A stretch of 64,000 nucleotides of DNA from contig CADBDA010000007.1 in NCBI GenBank assembly GCA_902793295.1, positions 59,553-123,552 on the forward strand, read 5' to 3'. The notes below the pieces were generated by a model. The model was not told the origin of the DNA. It was given only the letters and a program-made list of their open reading frames with translations, and ran no database searches. Both the position numbers and the translations under genes were made by a program. Shown in pieces: positions 54,748-63,767 of this stretch. Origin of the DNA: an uncultured Bacteroidota bacterium (GTDB lineage: Bacteria; Bacteroidota; Bacteroidia; Bacteroidales; P3). The first letter of the stretch is position 1. Each line of letters starts with the position of its first letter.

Positions 54748-55244
54748 AACGTCCTTTTAATAAAAAACGCTTTTGGCTGATCATAGCCATCCTTGCTCTC
54801 GTGGAGGCTCTCGTCTGCTACATAGCCATACAGTGGAAATACATCTTCCCTTCCAACGAGGTCAGCGAAATATATGCTCGTTATGAGAAAGTTGAAGGTA
54901 TCGATGTTTCTTTTGTCAAGGATTATAAAGTAAATGACACCGTCTTTGTCGATGTCACACTGTTGGAGGCAACAGATTCCGTTATTTGGACCACCCTAAA
55001 AAAAGATTTTGAAGTACCCAACCCACCTCCTGACGTCCAGCAATTCATAGACAACGGAGAAGATTTGATTTATGTAAAAGTAATTCCCAAGTCCACCACC
55101 ACAGATACCATCCTCGACTCATACTCCAATAATCTTCTTGCCATCTCCCACTTGAAGCGCACATTAACAGTTTTCCACATCAAGAATAAGGAAGAACTAA
55201 ACGCAGTAAGACACTACAATTACGACAAATCTACTAATCAATAA
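54744..55244 (+). CDS. Membrane-anchored protein, unrecognised
   Basis: 166 residues. One N-terminal transmembrane helix (about 10-30) and a periplasmic domain with strands. It overlaps the preceding gene by 4 bp (ATGA), so it is translationally coupled and likely part of the same membrane complex. No family recognised. Confidence 0.7.
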   Translation: MKRPFNKKRFWLIIAILALVEALVCYIAIQWKYIFPSNEVSEIYARYEKVEGIDVSFVKDYKVNDTVFVDVTLLEATDSVIWTTLKKDFEVPNPPPDVQQFIDNGEDLIYVKVIPKSTTTDTILDSYSNNLLAISHLKRTLTVFHIKNKEELNAVRHYNYDKSTNQ

Positions 55245-55254
55245 AACAGATATT

Positions 55255-55668
55255 ATGCGTAAAATTTTCATTACCATCGCACTCTTTGCAGTGCTCGGAA
55301 CGCTGGCGGTCAGTTGCCAGAAAGAAAACATTATTGACGACACCTGTGTCGTTGCTGAAAACGGTACCGTTTTCACAGTGAGTTATTCGGTTGACGGAGC
55401 GACCCACCATATCACGCTTATTGGAGAAGACGCATGGCACGATTTTCTGAATCGTATGTTCGCCTTGGCGGAAGAAGGACATGAAGTCAGTTTCCGCAAC
55501 GAGGATAGAGCCTCGCGTGTTCTTTCCTCAAAGGATGTTGTAACCTACACCACCACCAATCACGATGATGCCTATGCTTGGGCAGATAAGATGTCAGACG
55601 AAGGATATACTGTAACTATACGCTTTGACAAGGAAACAGGAATATATACCTGCAATGCGATAAAATAG
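55255..55668 (+). CDS. Small lipoprotein, unrecognised
   Basis: 137 residues with lipobox TLAVSC. The mature part has GTVFTVSYSVDGATHHITLI and a C-terminal domain with alternate strands. It lies 10 bp after the previous gene; fourth gene of the sigma-factor operon. Confidence 0.7.
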   Translation: MRKIFITIALFAVLGTLAVSCQKENIIDDTCVVAENGTVFTVSYSVDGATHHITLIGEDAWHDFLNRMFALAEEGHEVSFRNEDRASRVLSSKDVVTYTTTNHDDAYAWADKMSDEGYTVTIRFDKETGIYTCNAIK

Positions 55669-55743
55669 TTTACAAACAACTATATGTTCGAAATCTCTAC
55701 TAATTAGTTAATGATTAAGCTGTTGATTTTTAATATTTAATTT

Positions 55744-57255
55744 ATGTCAAAAAAAACAATTTTACTGCTGATTTTATTTTTGCCTTTTTTAAGGCTTGCT
55801 GCTCAAATTTCTGAGATAGAACAGATATTTCGCTCACCGGACTACGTCCAGTACACCTCGATTGTGCGCAATTACAATGAGACATACAATGTCTTGACAC
55901 AGTATGGCTATTTTACGAATGCACCTCGTGCAGACACAATCAAAGGGTATACTTCGTTTATGATTCAAAACACAACTACTGGCGATATTAAGCACATTTT
56001 TGATTTGCCAAAAGGGTATAAAGTCAATGATGTCAGGTTCGTTACTCTTCGTAAAAATGGTACTTTTGAACCTGTAGACTTTTGCTGTTTCTGCGGTACA
56101 AGAACAGAACTTGGAAATCAAGGGTACTTGACACACGGGTTCGCTGGTTTTTTCTCTATGGATGAAGCCTTGAGTCCTTCTTCTTCTTATACAGTAAAAG
56201 TGCGTGACGTAGAGAAAACGAAAGAATTATATAGAATGGTATGCTATGCAGAGGAGTATAGCCTTTATTATCATATTCAAAACACATTCCTAGACAATGC
56301 TGTTCTTGATATCATTGGACTAGATGACTTGGTTAATGCTCCGTCTTGTTTTTGTAGAGCCAAATTCTACCCCGATTGTTTGGGAAGTGTTCGATGGGAT
56401 AACAATATAAGAACTAATACTAATGAAGTGCTTACAGATATCACTATCACTGATGATTATGTTGTTACCGTTTCAAACGATATCACAGGAATTGAACAGT
56501 GGATTAGATACAGCGGACAAGAAGACCACCTAATTATGGGAGGATTAGAACTGAACGATAGTGTAAATGCAATTCTTTTTACACCTTTGATTATTGAACC
56601 CGAGTGTGATAGTTATAATGAGATTGAGAAATTCTTCAGGTATGACCCTGCAAAAATCTGTTTCACAACAGGCAATGGAATAGAGGTAAGCTATCATATT
56701 AAATTTGAGAAGAACGAAGGACTCTTCAACAGCCAATACGACTATCCTAACGGAAGGCTTAAATTTTTAAGAGGAGCATACCTTGAAAGCACACCTTTGG
56801 TTAAGGAATTAATCCATTTACCATCAAACAATGCTACGGCGGTTCTTTTTGAAGAACATAACTCCGACATTGTTTCCATTTTAACTTGGAACAAAAACAG
56901 GTATTGCAGATATCCAGTCAAACAGTATTTGGATGATGGTATTCTATTCCAATCCATAACACTTCAAAAGAGGAATGGTTATGAGCATTTGTTCTGGAGT
57001 GGAATGGAAAAGAATAACATTTTTTCACCATTGTATCTGATGTCTCAAAGAGGGGAAAATGGTGGCGGATATGAACAGAGCTGCCATAAAGAAAACGATG
57101 TTGAGGCTCAACCTATTACTGTAGAACATCAACTTATCGAAAACCAATTGCGTATTATTCACCGATTCCCTTATGATGAAGTTACATACCCTGTAACATA
57201 TATTCCTTTAATAGATAATGAAATAGAAAAGGAATTTCCTTGTGTTAAAGAATAG
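55744..57255 (+). CDS. Secreted protein, unrecognised
   Basis: 503 residues with a signal peptide (cut after RLAAQ). Beta-rich; no T9SS tail. It has a pair of Cys near CCFCGTRTELG. No family recognised. It is AT-rich like the other accessory genes and lies between the sigma operon and the T9SS gene. Confidence 0.65.
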   Translation: MSKKTILLLILFLPFLRLAAQISEIEQIFRSPDYVQYTSIVRNYNETYNVLTQYGYFTNAPRADTIKGYTSFMIQNTTTGDIKHIFDLPKGYKVNDVRFVTLRKNGTFEPVDFCCFCGTRTELGNQGYLTHGFAGFFSMDEALSPSSSYTVKVRDVEKTKELYRMVCYAEEYSLYYHIQNTFLDNAVLDIIGLDDLVNAPSCFCRAKFYPDCLGSVRWDNNIRTNTNEVLTDITITDDYVVTVSNDITGIEQWIRYSGQEDHLIMGGLELNDSVNAILFTPLIIEPECDSYNEIEKFFRYDPAKICFTTGNGIEVSYHIKFEKNEGLFNSQYDYPNGRLKFLRGAYLESTPLVKELIHLPSNNATAVLFEEHNSDIVSILTWNKNRYCRYPVKQYLDDGILFQSITLQKRNGYEHLFWSGMEKNNIFSPLYLMSQRGENGGGYEQSCHKENDVEAQPITVEHQLIENQLRIIHRFPYDEVTYPVTYIPLIDNEIEKEFPCVKE

Positions 57256-57302
57256 TATGTGGGCAAATTGAATAGCATTTTTCAAGTAAAGTAAAAAAAA
57301 TT

Positions 57303-59291
57303 ATGAAAAAGTTATATAGTATACTAATCCTTGCACTGTTTGTAATGCCAGGAATAGCCTTGGCATCAACGATAAGTCCGTCGGATGTGGACGACACAAT
57401 ACCTGCAACCCCGCGTTGTGACAAATATTATTACACCAAGTGGTTTGACGATTGTCCGAACTGGCGACCTAATGGTGTATGGGACAGCTGTTTCTGTTTT
57501 AAATACAAGTTTCATCGTTATTTGGAAGGTGCGAATATTGCCAAATGGGAATATGCACACAACAGACATATGAAGGTGAAGGGATTGGTAGCAATGGTGC
57601 AAAATTACAATCCGCCGACTGTCGACACCGCCGCTGTTGTACAGAAACTACCCGAATATCTTTATCTATACCAGATGACTGCGGCTGGCCATCGGGTATT
57701 TCAGGAAATTGACGATACGGTCCGACTTCAACTGCTTGACTCTGTGAGGTGGGATACGGCCACTGCGCGTGTAATGGAGCTCCGTCAGGGATGGAACGAT
57801 GAGTATGTCCAATACTGCTATCTATACGAGGCATATTTTGTGCAGCCGGTGTGGGTGGATACCGAATTTTTTATTGTCGGTTCTACAAACAGTGGGTATA
57901 ATAGTGTTAACAGTAACGGAAGAATTCCTACTGTCTATGTTGATATTATGGATTTAGGCGAATATATGTTAGATCCCAAAACAGGATGCGACATAAGTAA
58001 CTATCATGATTTGATAGGTTCCGATGGACCGTTATTCCAAGATCAACACAGCTGCCATCTTCCAGGCAGGCCGTATGCCTTTTGGGATAATTGGTTTAGC
58101 CCTGCGCTTGGCGGCGTCTGGATGAGCGACTGGCCCTACAGCCCTGTGGGATATTACCTTGTCATTGTGGACAAATGGGACCTCAATGCCATGCCTAATG
58201 AGACGGGCTGGGGCGAGGTGCTTGGCGGCGGACGCTTCCCCGACGAGAGCGACGACACCATCACGGCCATTCCCGCACCGGGCTTTGCCTTTGTTTCGTG
58301 GAGCGACGGCGTGACCGACAACCCACGCGTGGTGCATCTTATGAGCGATACGACAATCGTCGCGACCTTCCAGTGCACTCAGCAGTTCAACTTGCAGGTC
58401 TCTGCATCGGGCGAGACGATGGGTACAGTCACTGGCAGCGGCACCTACTACGCCTCCGATGTTACAATATCTGCAGCACCAACCCTCGGTCACAGGTTCT
58501 TGCACTGGAACGATGGCAGCACCGAGACCACGCGCATCATTCACCTCGTCAGCGACACCGCTTTTGTTGCCTATTTCCAGGATATCAGCAGCCAGATGTT
58601 TAATCTCCAAGTCTCTTCGGCAAATGTGACGATGGGCAACGTCACCGGCGGCGGCAGCTACTCGGGTGGCACCTACCACACCATTACCGCCAATCCTTTT
58701 GCAGAGAGATTCCGTTTCACGCACTGGAGTAACGCCACTGGCGACAGCCTTACCGACAACCCCCTCACGATATACCTAACCTGCGACACCGCCTTTGTCA
58801 CCCACTTCATTGAGCTGCCACTATATCACGTGCAGACAGCCGTCAACAACGTTGAGTGGGGCACAGTTGAAGGCAGCGGCACATACGTGGGTGGCGATGA
58901 GGCTATCCTCACCGCCACCCCGGCGATGTACTGCATCTTCGACGGCTGGTCGGACGGCAATGAAGATTCGCCCCGCACCATCACCGTCACGCAGGACACT
59001 CTCTTTACCGCCATCTTCTCATTCGACTCGTCAAGCATAGGCATCAATCAAGCCGCTACACTGGAGCTCTCCGTCTCACCCAATCCAACAACTGGACGGC
59101 TAACAGTGCAGCTGAACCAACCAGAACCGTATGAAATGACAATCTACGACGTTAACGGCAAGGCCGTAATGACCAGAAAGTGTGAAAGTCAGTTGACCGA
59201 GATCGACATCAGCACACTTCCCGCAGGACAATACCTCCTCGTGGTGTGCACCAAAGACAAATACGGAGTGAAGACAATTGTGAAGAAATAA
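57303..59291 (+). CDS. T9SS-secreted protein with InlB-B-type repeats
   Basis: 662 residues. Signal peptide (cut near ALAS), a Trp/Tyr/Cys-rich N-terminal region, then about four divergent InlB B-repeat-like units of about 70-80 residues (for example APGFAFVSWSDGVTDNPRVV, APTLGHRFLHWNDGST, GNVTGGGSYSGGTYHTITAN, YCIFDGWSDGNEDSPRTI). The C-terminal type A sorting domain is clear: LSVSPNPTTGRLTVQL, MTIYDVNGKAVM, LPAGQYLLVV, VKTIVKK. The cargo is exported across the outer membrane by the T9SS. Function unknown. Confidence 0.87.
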   Translation: MKKLYSILILALFVMPGIALASTISPSDVDDTIPATPRCDKYYYTKWFDDCPNWRPNGVWDSCFCFKYKFHRYLEGANIAKWEYAHNRHMKVKGLVAMVQNYNPPTVDTAAVVQKLPEYLYLYQMTAAGHRVFQEIDDTVRLQLLDSVRWDTATARVMELRQGWNDEYVQYCYLYEAYFVQPVWVDTEFFIVGSTNSGYNSVNSNGRIPTVYVDIMDLGEYMLDPKTGCDISNYHDLIGSDGPLFQDQHSCHLPGRPYAFWDNWFSPALGGVWMSDWPYSPVGYYLVIVDKWDLNAMPNETGWGEVLGGGRFPDESDDTITAIPAPGFAFVSWSDGVTDNPRVVHLMSDTTIVATFQCTQQFNLQVSASGETMGTVTGSGTYYASDVTISAAPTLGHRFLHWNDGSTETTRIIHLVSDTAFVAYFQDISSQMFNLQVSSANVTMGNVTGGGSYSGGTYHTITANPFAERFRFTHWSNATGDSLTDNPLTIYLTCDTAFVTHFIELPLYHVQTAVNNVEWGTVEGSGTYVGGDEAILTATPAMYCIFDGWSDGNEDSPRTITVTQDTLFTAIFSFDSSSIGINQAATLELSVSPNPTTGRLTVQLNQPEPYEMTIYDVNGKAVMTRKCESQLTEIDISTLPAGQYLLVVCTKDKYGVKTIVKK

Positions 59292-59408
59292 TTCCAGCCC
59301 TCAAACACCCGTAGCCCCAAAACACAATAAGGGACGAGACTACACGCATCTAGACCCTTCACGACAATGAAACGCACAATGCCTCTCCACGCACTCCACA
59401 GGAGCTTG

Positions 59409-59486
59409 TGTCATACCTCAAACTCGTGAAGAAATAGCCAAAACAATCCGTGGTTAGTGGGCACCCACGCCCACTAACCACTTTAT
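59409..59486. repeat. Direct repeat left of the TIR module
   Basis: About 78 bp resembling 61097-61175: TGTCA...TCAAA...AAGAAA...TGGTTAGTG...TTAACCACTT/ACTAACCACTT. The two copies bracket the two-gene TIR/NDT module. Confidence 0.6.
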
Positions 59487-59490
59487 TTCA
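59450..59490 (+). terminator. Terminator of the T9SS gene
   Basis: Stem GTGGTTAGTGGGC / GCCCACTAACCAC with a 6-nt loop and TTTATTT. Confidence 0.8.
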
Positions 59491-59520
59491 TAGATGTATT
59501 ATCACAAAAAAAGAAACAAA

Positions 59521-60594
59521 ATGAGCAAGAAGACAGAGTATAAGATTTTTATCAGTTGGTCTGGCGAACATGGGAAGACTATCGCCAAAAAACTGAAACA
59601 AGGAATAGAAAACGATATTTTCCCCGGCAAAGTGAAGTGTTTTGTTTCCGACATGAATATCACCTGTGGTGAAGATTGGAAAAACAAAATCAATAATGTT
59701 CTAAAAGGTGCCCAGTTTGGTATCGTGTGCGTCACCAAGGACACCGTAAGATCCCCTTGGATTCACTATGAAGCTGGTGCCTTGGCAGGGAATGACATTT
59801 TAACCATACCGTTGCTTTTCAATTGTAGTGAAAAGGCAATACAAGGAACCCCGTTACAAGACAAGCAATGTGTCCAGTTTCATGACAATGACCAACCCCG
59901 TGACAGATTCCGGTCTCGCGATGGTGTACAGTTCCATGATAGGGTAAAATTTTGCAAGATGATTTCTGACATCAATGAAGAATTAAAGTTAATCGACATC
60001 GATAAAACACAACTGGATGAAATCTCGAAAAAAGCCTATGTAAAACTTCAGAGAGACTTCAAAAAGGTTTTTGGCAAGTTGAAGGGGGAAGGATTCTATA
60101 ATACCGAATACATTTATCCTAAGGAAATTAGTACGATTAAAAGGAATACGGTTTTTGTCAGTGCACCAATGAGCACATTGTCAACTGATGATTATCAGTT
60201 GCAGCGCAAAGAATTAAAAGAAATAGTTGGGGCATTATCAACAATTGGATTCTCTGAGGTAACTTGTCCTGCTGCTGAAATCGAAGACAAATCGCATTTT
60301 GAAGGGAAAGATGTTGCCGTAAAGAATAATTTCAGGAAACTCAAACAAGTCGACAGTTTTGTTTTAATCGTTGATAAACCGCGCCCATCCAGCTCTTTTG
60401 TAGAATTGGGTTATGCTATTGCTTTATGCAAAAAAACAGTTATATTCTACAAAAAAAGCCTTCCCTATCTAATCAAGAATGCTGGTGACAATATTCCACA
60501 CGTACGTGTTCGTCAATACTCGACATTCGCTGACCTTAAGAAAGAAATTCTTTCCAACAAAATGCTTCTTTTTAGCGAGGATAACAATGAATAA
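59521..60594 (+). CDS. TIR domain fused to nucleoside-deoxyribosyltransferase-like domain
   Basis: 357 residues from MSKKTEYKIFISWSG (an ATG 27 bp upstream is in a leader-like stretch). TIR domain about 6-150: FISWSGEHGKTIAKKL, and the catalytic Glu in SPWIHYEAGALAG (E84). A linker contains a near-duplicate QFHD-RDRFRSRDGVQFHD. The C-terminal domain from about 209 has NTVFVSAPMSTLS and SSSFVELGYAIALCKKTVIF, the signature of nucleoside 2-deoxyribosyltransferase-like folds. Bacterial TIR enzymes cleave NAD+ or make signal nucleotides in phage defence. The NDT-like part may bind or process the product. It is 15 bp upstream of a stand-alone NDT-like gene. Confidence 0.88.
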   Translation: MSKKTEYKIFISWSGEHGKTIAKKLKQGIENDIFPGKVKCFVSDMNITCGEDWKNKINNVLKGAQFGIVCVTKDTVRSPWIHYEAGALAGNDILTIPLLFNCSEKAIQGTPLQDKQCVQFHDNDQPRDRFRSRDGVQFHDRVKFCKMISDINEELKLIDIDKTQLDEISKKAYVKLQRDFKKVFGKLKGEGFYNTEYIYPKEISTIKRNTVFVSAPMSTLSTDDYQLQRKELKEIVGALSTIGFSEVTCPAAEIEDKSHFEGKDVAVKNNFRKLKQVDSFVLIVDKPRPSSSFVELGYAIALCKKTVIFYKKSLPYLIKNAGDNIPHVRVRQYSTFADLKKEILSNKMLLFSEDNNE

Positions 60595-60609
60595 TTAACT
60601 AGACTAATA

Positions 60610-61047
60610 ATGACTAAAACCATTTTTGTTTCAACGCCAATTACTGGGTTTGGCAACATTCAAGACTTCTTGTCATTTAAAGAACATGCAGTGTCGATTA
60701 TTGATATGCTTAAAAGTTTTGGGCATTCAGTTTATAACGAATTTGAACATATTGATAGCGATAATTGTTTTGACAGCCCAAGCAAATCAGTTGATGAAGA
60801 CTTTATGAAAATCGAAAAGTCTGATGTTTTTTTACTGATTCATCCCCGAAGAATGCAAACAAGTTCATTGATTGAATTAGGTTATGCCTGTGCCTTACAA
60901 AAGAGAATAATCATCATAGGCAACTTTAATGATCTCCCATTTTTGGCTAAAGGATTAAGCAAGTCCAGCATTAAGGCTCTTCTGCTGGATTTTGACATCA
61001 ACATTTGCAAAACGTTGTTCAACGCTTTACAACAGATAGATAAATGA
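60610..61047 (+). CDS. Stand-alone nucleoside-deoxyribosyltransferase-like protein
   Basis: 145 residues. Same fold as the C-terminal half of the TIR gene: TIFVSTPITGFGN at the N-terminus and TSSLIELGYACALQKRIIII. The conserved Glu of the ExGYA motif is present, and the acidic KSDVFLLIHP is in the place of the usual D.V. strand. It may hydrolyse or sense a nucleotide made by the TIR enzyme. Second gene of the module. Confidence 0.82.
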   Translation: MTKTIFVSTPITGFGNIQDFLSFKEHAVSIIDMLKSFGHSVYNEFEHIDSDNCFDSPSKSVDEDFMKIEKSDVFLLIHPRRMQTSSLIELGYACALQKRIIIIGNFNDLPFLAKGLSKSSIKALLLDFDINICKTLFNALQQIDK

Positions 61048-61096
61048 TGTTTATACTGAAATTGGTTATGGTGAGGCAGCTCATCCATCAAAAACC

Positions 61097-61175
61097 TGTC
61101 ACATGTCTCAAAATGGTCAAGAAAAATCAAATCAACCATGGTTAGTGTGCGGCCACACAGATTAACCACTTAATT
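61097..61175. repeat. Direct repeat right of the TIR module
   Basis: Matches 59409-59486; includes the hairpin TGGTTAGTGTG / CACAGATTAACCA that resembles the upstream terminator. Confidence 0.6.
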
Positions 61176-61214
61176 AATGTAAAAAGGCGGGAATAACCGT
61201 CAATTCACTCTCTA

Positions 61215-61480
61215 AACCATGCAGTTCATATAGCAAAGCCCCGCACAAGTTTGGTGCGCCGTTGTGTCGGGGCAAAAAAGAGAGGGTGCCCAAGCAGGGA
61301 GAGCGTGATTGTATTTAGAAACTCGCAACGCACGCTTCCCTGCCGTCCCGCACCCGAGGCATAGAGCAGTTGCTCTACATTGCTTTTAATAACGTAGATC
61401 GACTAACTCTATTGTGTGGCAGTAGAAAATGTTGCGCAAATCCACACAGTGCTACAGCAACCGCAATAGCTCTCGCGAAA
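61215..61480 (+). other. Highly structured non-coding region
   Basis: Several strong hairpins follow one another: GCCCCGCACAA / TTGTGTCGGGGC (61237-61273), GGGTGC enclosing GCAGGGAGAGCGTG / CACGCTTCCCTGC and GCACCC (61286-61354), TTGTGTGG / CCACACAGT near 61410-61450, and AGCTCT/AGAGCT near 61470-61490. No ORF. It could be a structured RNA or leader of the next gene. The rest of 61048-61514 holds no gene. Confidence 0.5.
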
Positions 61481-61514
61481 TAAGAGCTTAACAAAAAATA
61501 AATACAACAAAAAA

Positions 61515-62687
61515 ATGAAAAAAAAATCAATAATCATACTGGCTACTTTCTTTTTCTCGGTTTTTACGGCAAGTGCCCAGCTTGTCATCAAAAACGACGG
61601 TCGAGTTATAGTTGGTCCCGACACCCGCCCGGATGACGATATGTACCGAGTTCTTTCAATGTCAATTCAAGGAAGGCTCGGGGAATTCAATGCTGGTTCA
61701 AAATTGGCATTTGGTGATTTCGGACGATATGACCACAATGGTTGGAATGTGTTCATAGGAGAGTTTGGCACGTACGATTCAGATATTCTGTGGTTGCATG
61801 GAAAAAAAGGAGTCAAAATGTCTGCCTTTAATGGTGATTATATTGTTGCAGAATGGAACTATAATGGGCAAAGGGATTATCTTCCGCGGTTTACCATATA
61901 CGATGGTGTCAGACTGGATAGGCTCTCCGTCAGTTCTGATGACAACCATAAAAGTTCAATCAGAAACATTCAGTATGCACTTCCAAGATTAATGCGGTTG
62001 AATGGTGTTACATATAATTATAAACCTCTTGATAATATTCAACCTGTTGGCAATGTTGGTGAAATAGAGAGAGCTGAAGGCTTAACTGAAAAAGAGGACT
62101 TAGCCAGACAACTTGCGACATCCGCCTTACAGTCACGAGGCTTTGGCAATACCCGTTATGGTCTGATAACCTCTGAGATTATTGACCTTTTCCCGGAGAT
62201 TGTTGAGTTTGATTCGTTGGGTAACCAGTATGTGAACTATCTGGAAATGATTCCTATCATCGTGTCCGCTTTCCGTGAATTGTACACAGCCATTGAAAAC
62301 AGAGGAGTTTCTTTAGATCTAATAGAGGACTACGAGGATTATCTTAGGGGGATGCAATCGGACTCCACCGTTGACCATGAATCTAGAGCTCATCGCAGTA
62401 CGAACTCAAATTCCTCCATTACAAATGGTGCTGTATTATATCAAAATTCCCCCAACCCCTTCACAAGTGCTACAACAATCGAATACTTTATTCCAACAGA
62501 CGCAACCAGTGCAAATATACTCGTTTTCAACTTAACGGGAGAACTGATGCAGTCATACCCCATACATGCATTCGGCAATGGGCAAGTGGTTATCAGTGGC
62601 TCCACTCTTAATGCTGGTATGTATATTTATTCGTTGGTAGTAGATGAACAAATTGTCGGAACAAAACGAATGGTATTAACAAAATAA
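61515..62687 (+). CDS. T9SS-secreted protein with S74-peptidase-like chaperone region
   Basis: 390 residues. Signal peptide (cut after SAQ). The middle has SSIRNIQYALPRLMRLNGVT and TRYGLITSEIIDLFPEIVEF followed by YVNYLEMIPIIVSAFREL, the pattern of the intramolecular-chaperone (Peptidase S74-like) region of tail-spike and surface proteins. C-terminal sorting domain: LYQNSPNPFTSATTIEYFIP, NAGMYIYSLVVD, GTKRMVLTK. It is exported by the T9SS. Function unknown. Confidence 0.85.
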   Translation: MKKKSIIILATFFFSVFTASAQLVIKNDGRVIVGPDTRPDDDMYRVLSMSIQGRLGEFNAGSKLAFGDFGRYDHNGWNVFIGEFGTYDSDILWLHGKKGVKMSAFNGDYIVAEWNYNGQRDYLPRFTIYDGVRLDRLSVSSDDNHKSSIRNIQYALPRLMRLNGVTYNYKPLDNIQPVGNVGEIERAEGLTEKEDLARQLATSALQSRGFGNTRYGLITSEIIDLFPEIVEFDSLGNQYVNYLEMIPIIVSAFRELYTAIENRGVSLDLIEDYEDYLRGMQSDSTVDHESRAHRSTNSNSSITNGAVLYQNSPNPFTSATTIEYFIPTDATSANILVFNLTGELMQSYPIHAFGNGQVVISGSTLNAGMYIYSLVVDEQIVGTKRMVLTK

Positions 62688-62695
62688 GAATCGTC

Positions 62696-63592
62696 ATGAA
62701 AACGAAAAAACTATTATTGTGCTCGGTAGCATTGTGTTATACTACAGTTGGTTTTGCTCAACATCAGAACGGATTCCAGTCTTTTTTCGGTCTGGAATCA
62801 ACTGAATGGAACGGGGTGACGGAATACTATGATGTTCCATGGGAAAATCAATTATTGCGAATTACCAATGACACATTGATTAGTGACATGTATTTCAAGA
62901 AAGTAGAGTATTCTGCAGTATATTGGCATAATGGTTATTCTGAAGGCAGAGATTCTTCTCTTGATTTTTTTCTTAGGGAAGATACTGCAACAGGAAAGCT
63001 ATGGTGTCGATTTCCGGATGGGAATGCCGATTTAATAATAGCAGACATGTCTCTTTCTATCGGTGATACAATTTGGTTGCCAAACTATGTTGATTATCGA
63101 GATAGTGTCATGTATACTGTACTGGATACACTTACACAAGACGGGTATTACACAATTACACTCATTGATGAATTTACCGAACGCTCCATAATGTTTATTG
63201 AGGGGGTTGGTTGTTCAAATCTTTTAGATTATTTACGTTTGCATATCATCGGAAGCCGGATGGTTTGTTGTCACAAAGATGGGGAATTAATCTATCACTA
63301 CTCCATGGAAGGCTGGTCGGAAGAAGACTGTGTTGTTCGCCCTGTGGGGATTAATGATTGCGTAGAGAATCAAAAAGTACATATATGGCCAAACCCCTGC
63401 AACGATTGGATATACATTAATAGTGACGAATATATTGAATCGGCAAAAATCTATGATATGATGGGGCATCTGATATTGGACAATATCAGTTGTAAAGACA
63501 AAGTTTGTATAAAGAATTTACCACAGGGAATATATTTGCTATTCGTTGAGACAAATTATTCGAAATCACAAATTAAAATAATAAAACAGTAA
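62696..63592 (+). CDS. T9SS-secreted protein
   Basis: 298 residues. Signal peptide (cut after GFAQ), a beta-rich domain of about 200 residues, and a short type A sorting tail: HIWPNPCNDWIYINS, KIYDMMGHLIL, LPQGIYLLFVETN, SQIKIIKQ. It lies 8 bp downstream of the previous T9SS gene, probably co-transcribed. Confidence 0.82.
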   Translation: MKTKKLLLCSVALCYTTVGFAQHQNGFQSFFGLESTEWNGVTEYYDVPWENQLLRITNDTLISDMYFKKVEYSAVYWHNGYSEGRDSSLDFFLREDTATGKLWCRFPDGNADLIIADMSLSIGDTIWLPNYVDYRDSVMYTVLDTLTQDGYYTITLIDEFTERSIMFIEGVGCSNLLDYLRLHIIGSRMVCCHKDGELIYHYSMEGWSEEDCVVRPVGINDCVENQKVHIWPNPCNDWIYINSDEYIESAKIYDMMGHLILDNISCKDKVCIKNLPQGIYLLFVETNYSKSQIKIIKQ

Positions 63593-63593
63593 T

Positions 63594-63767
63594 ATGAAAA
63601 AGGGTCTAATATTGTTATTATTGATTGGACTAATAATACATACCGCTTTAGGGCAGATTGTATGTGGCTATGAACAAACAAATACGTTAGAGTCCAAGAC
63701 TACATCTCATATCGAAAATGGTGGAGTGTGTCGTTTCCTAAAAAAGGTTGACTCATTTAGAGTGTAA
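63594..63767 (+). pseudogene. Truncated secreted-protein gene
   Basis: 57 codons: a signal peptide (MKKGLILLLLIGLIIHTALG) and a short mature part, then a stop (about 63765). It lies 1 bp after the previous stop and looks like the third gene of a T9SS cargo series whose body has been replaced by the following sequence, starting at about 63735. Confidence 0.6.
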
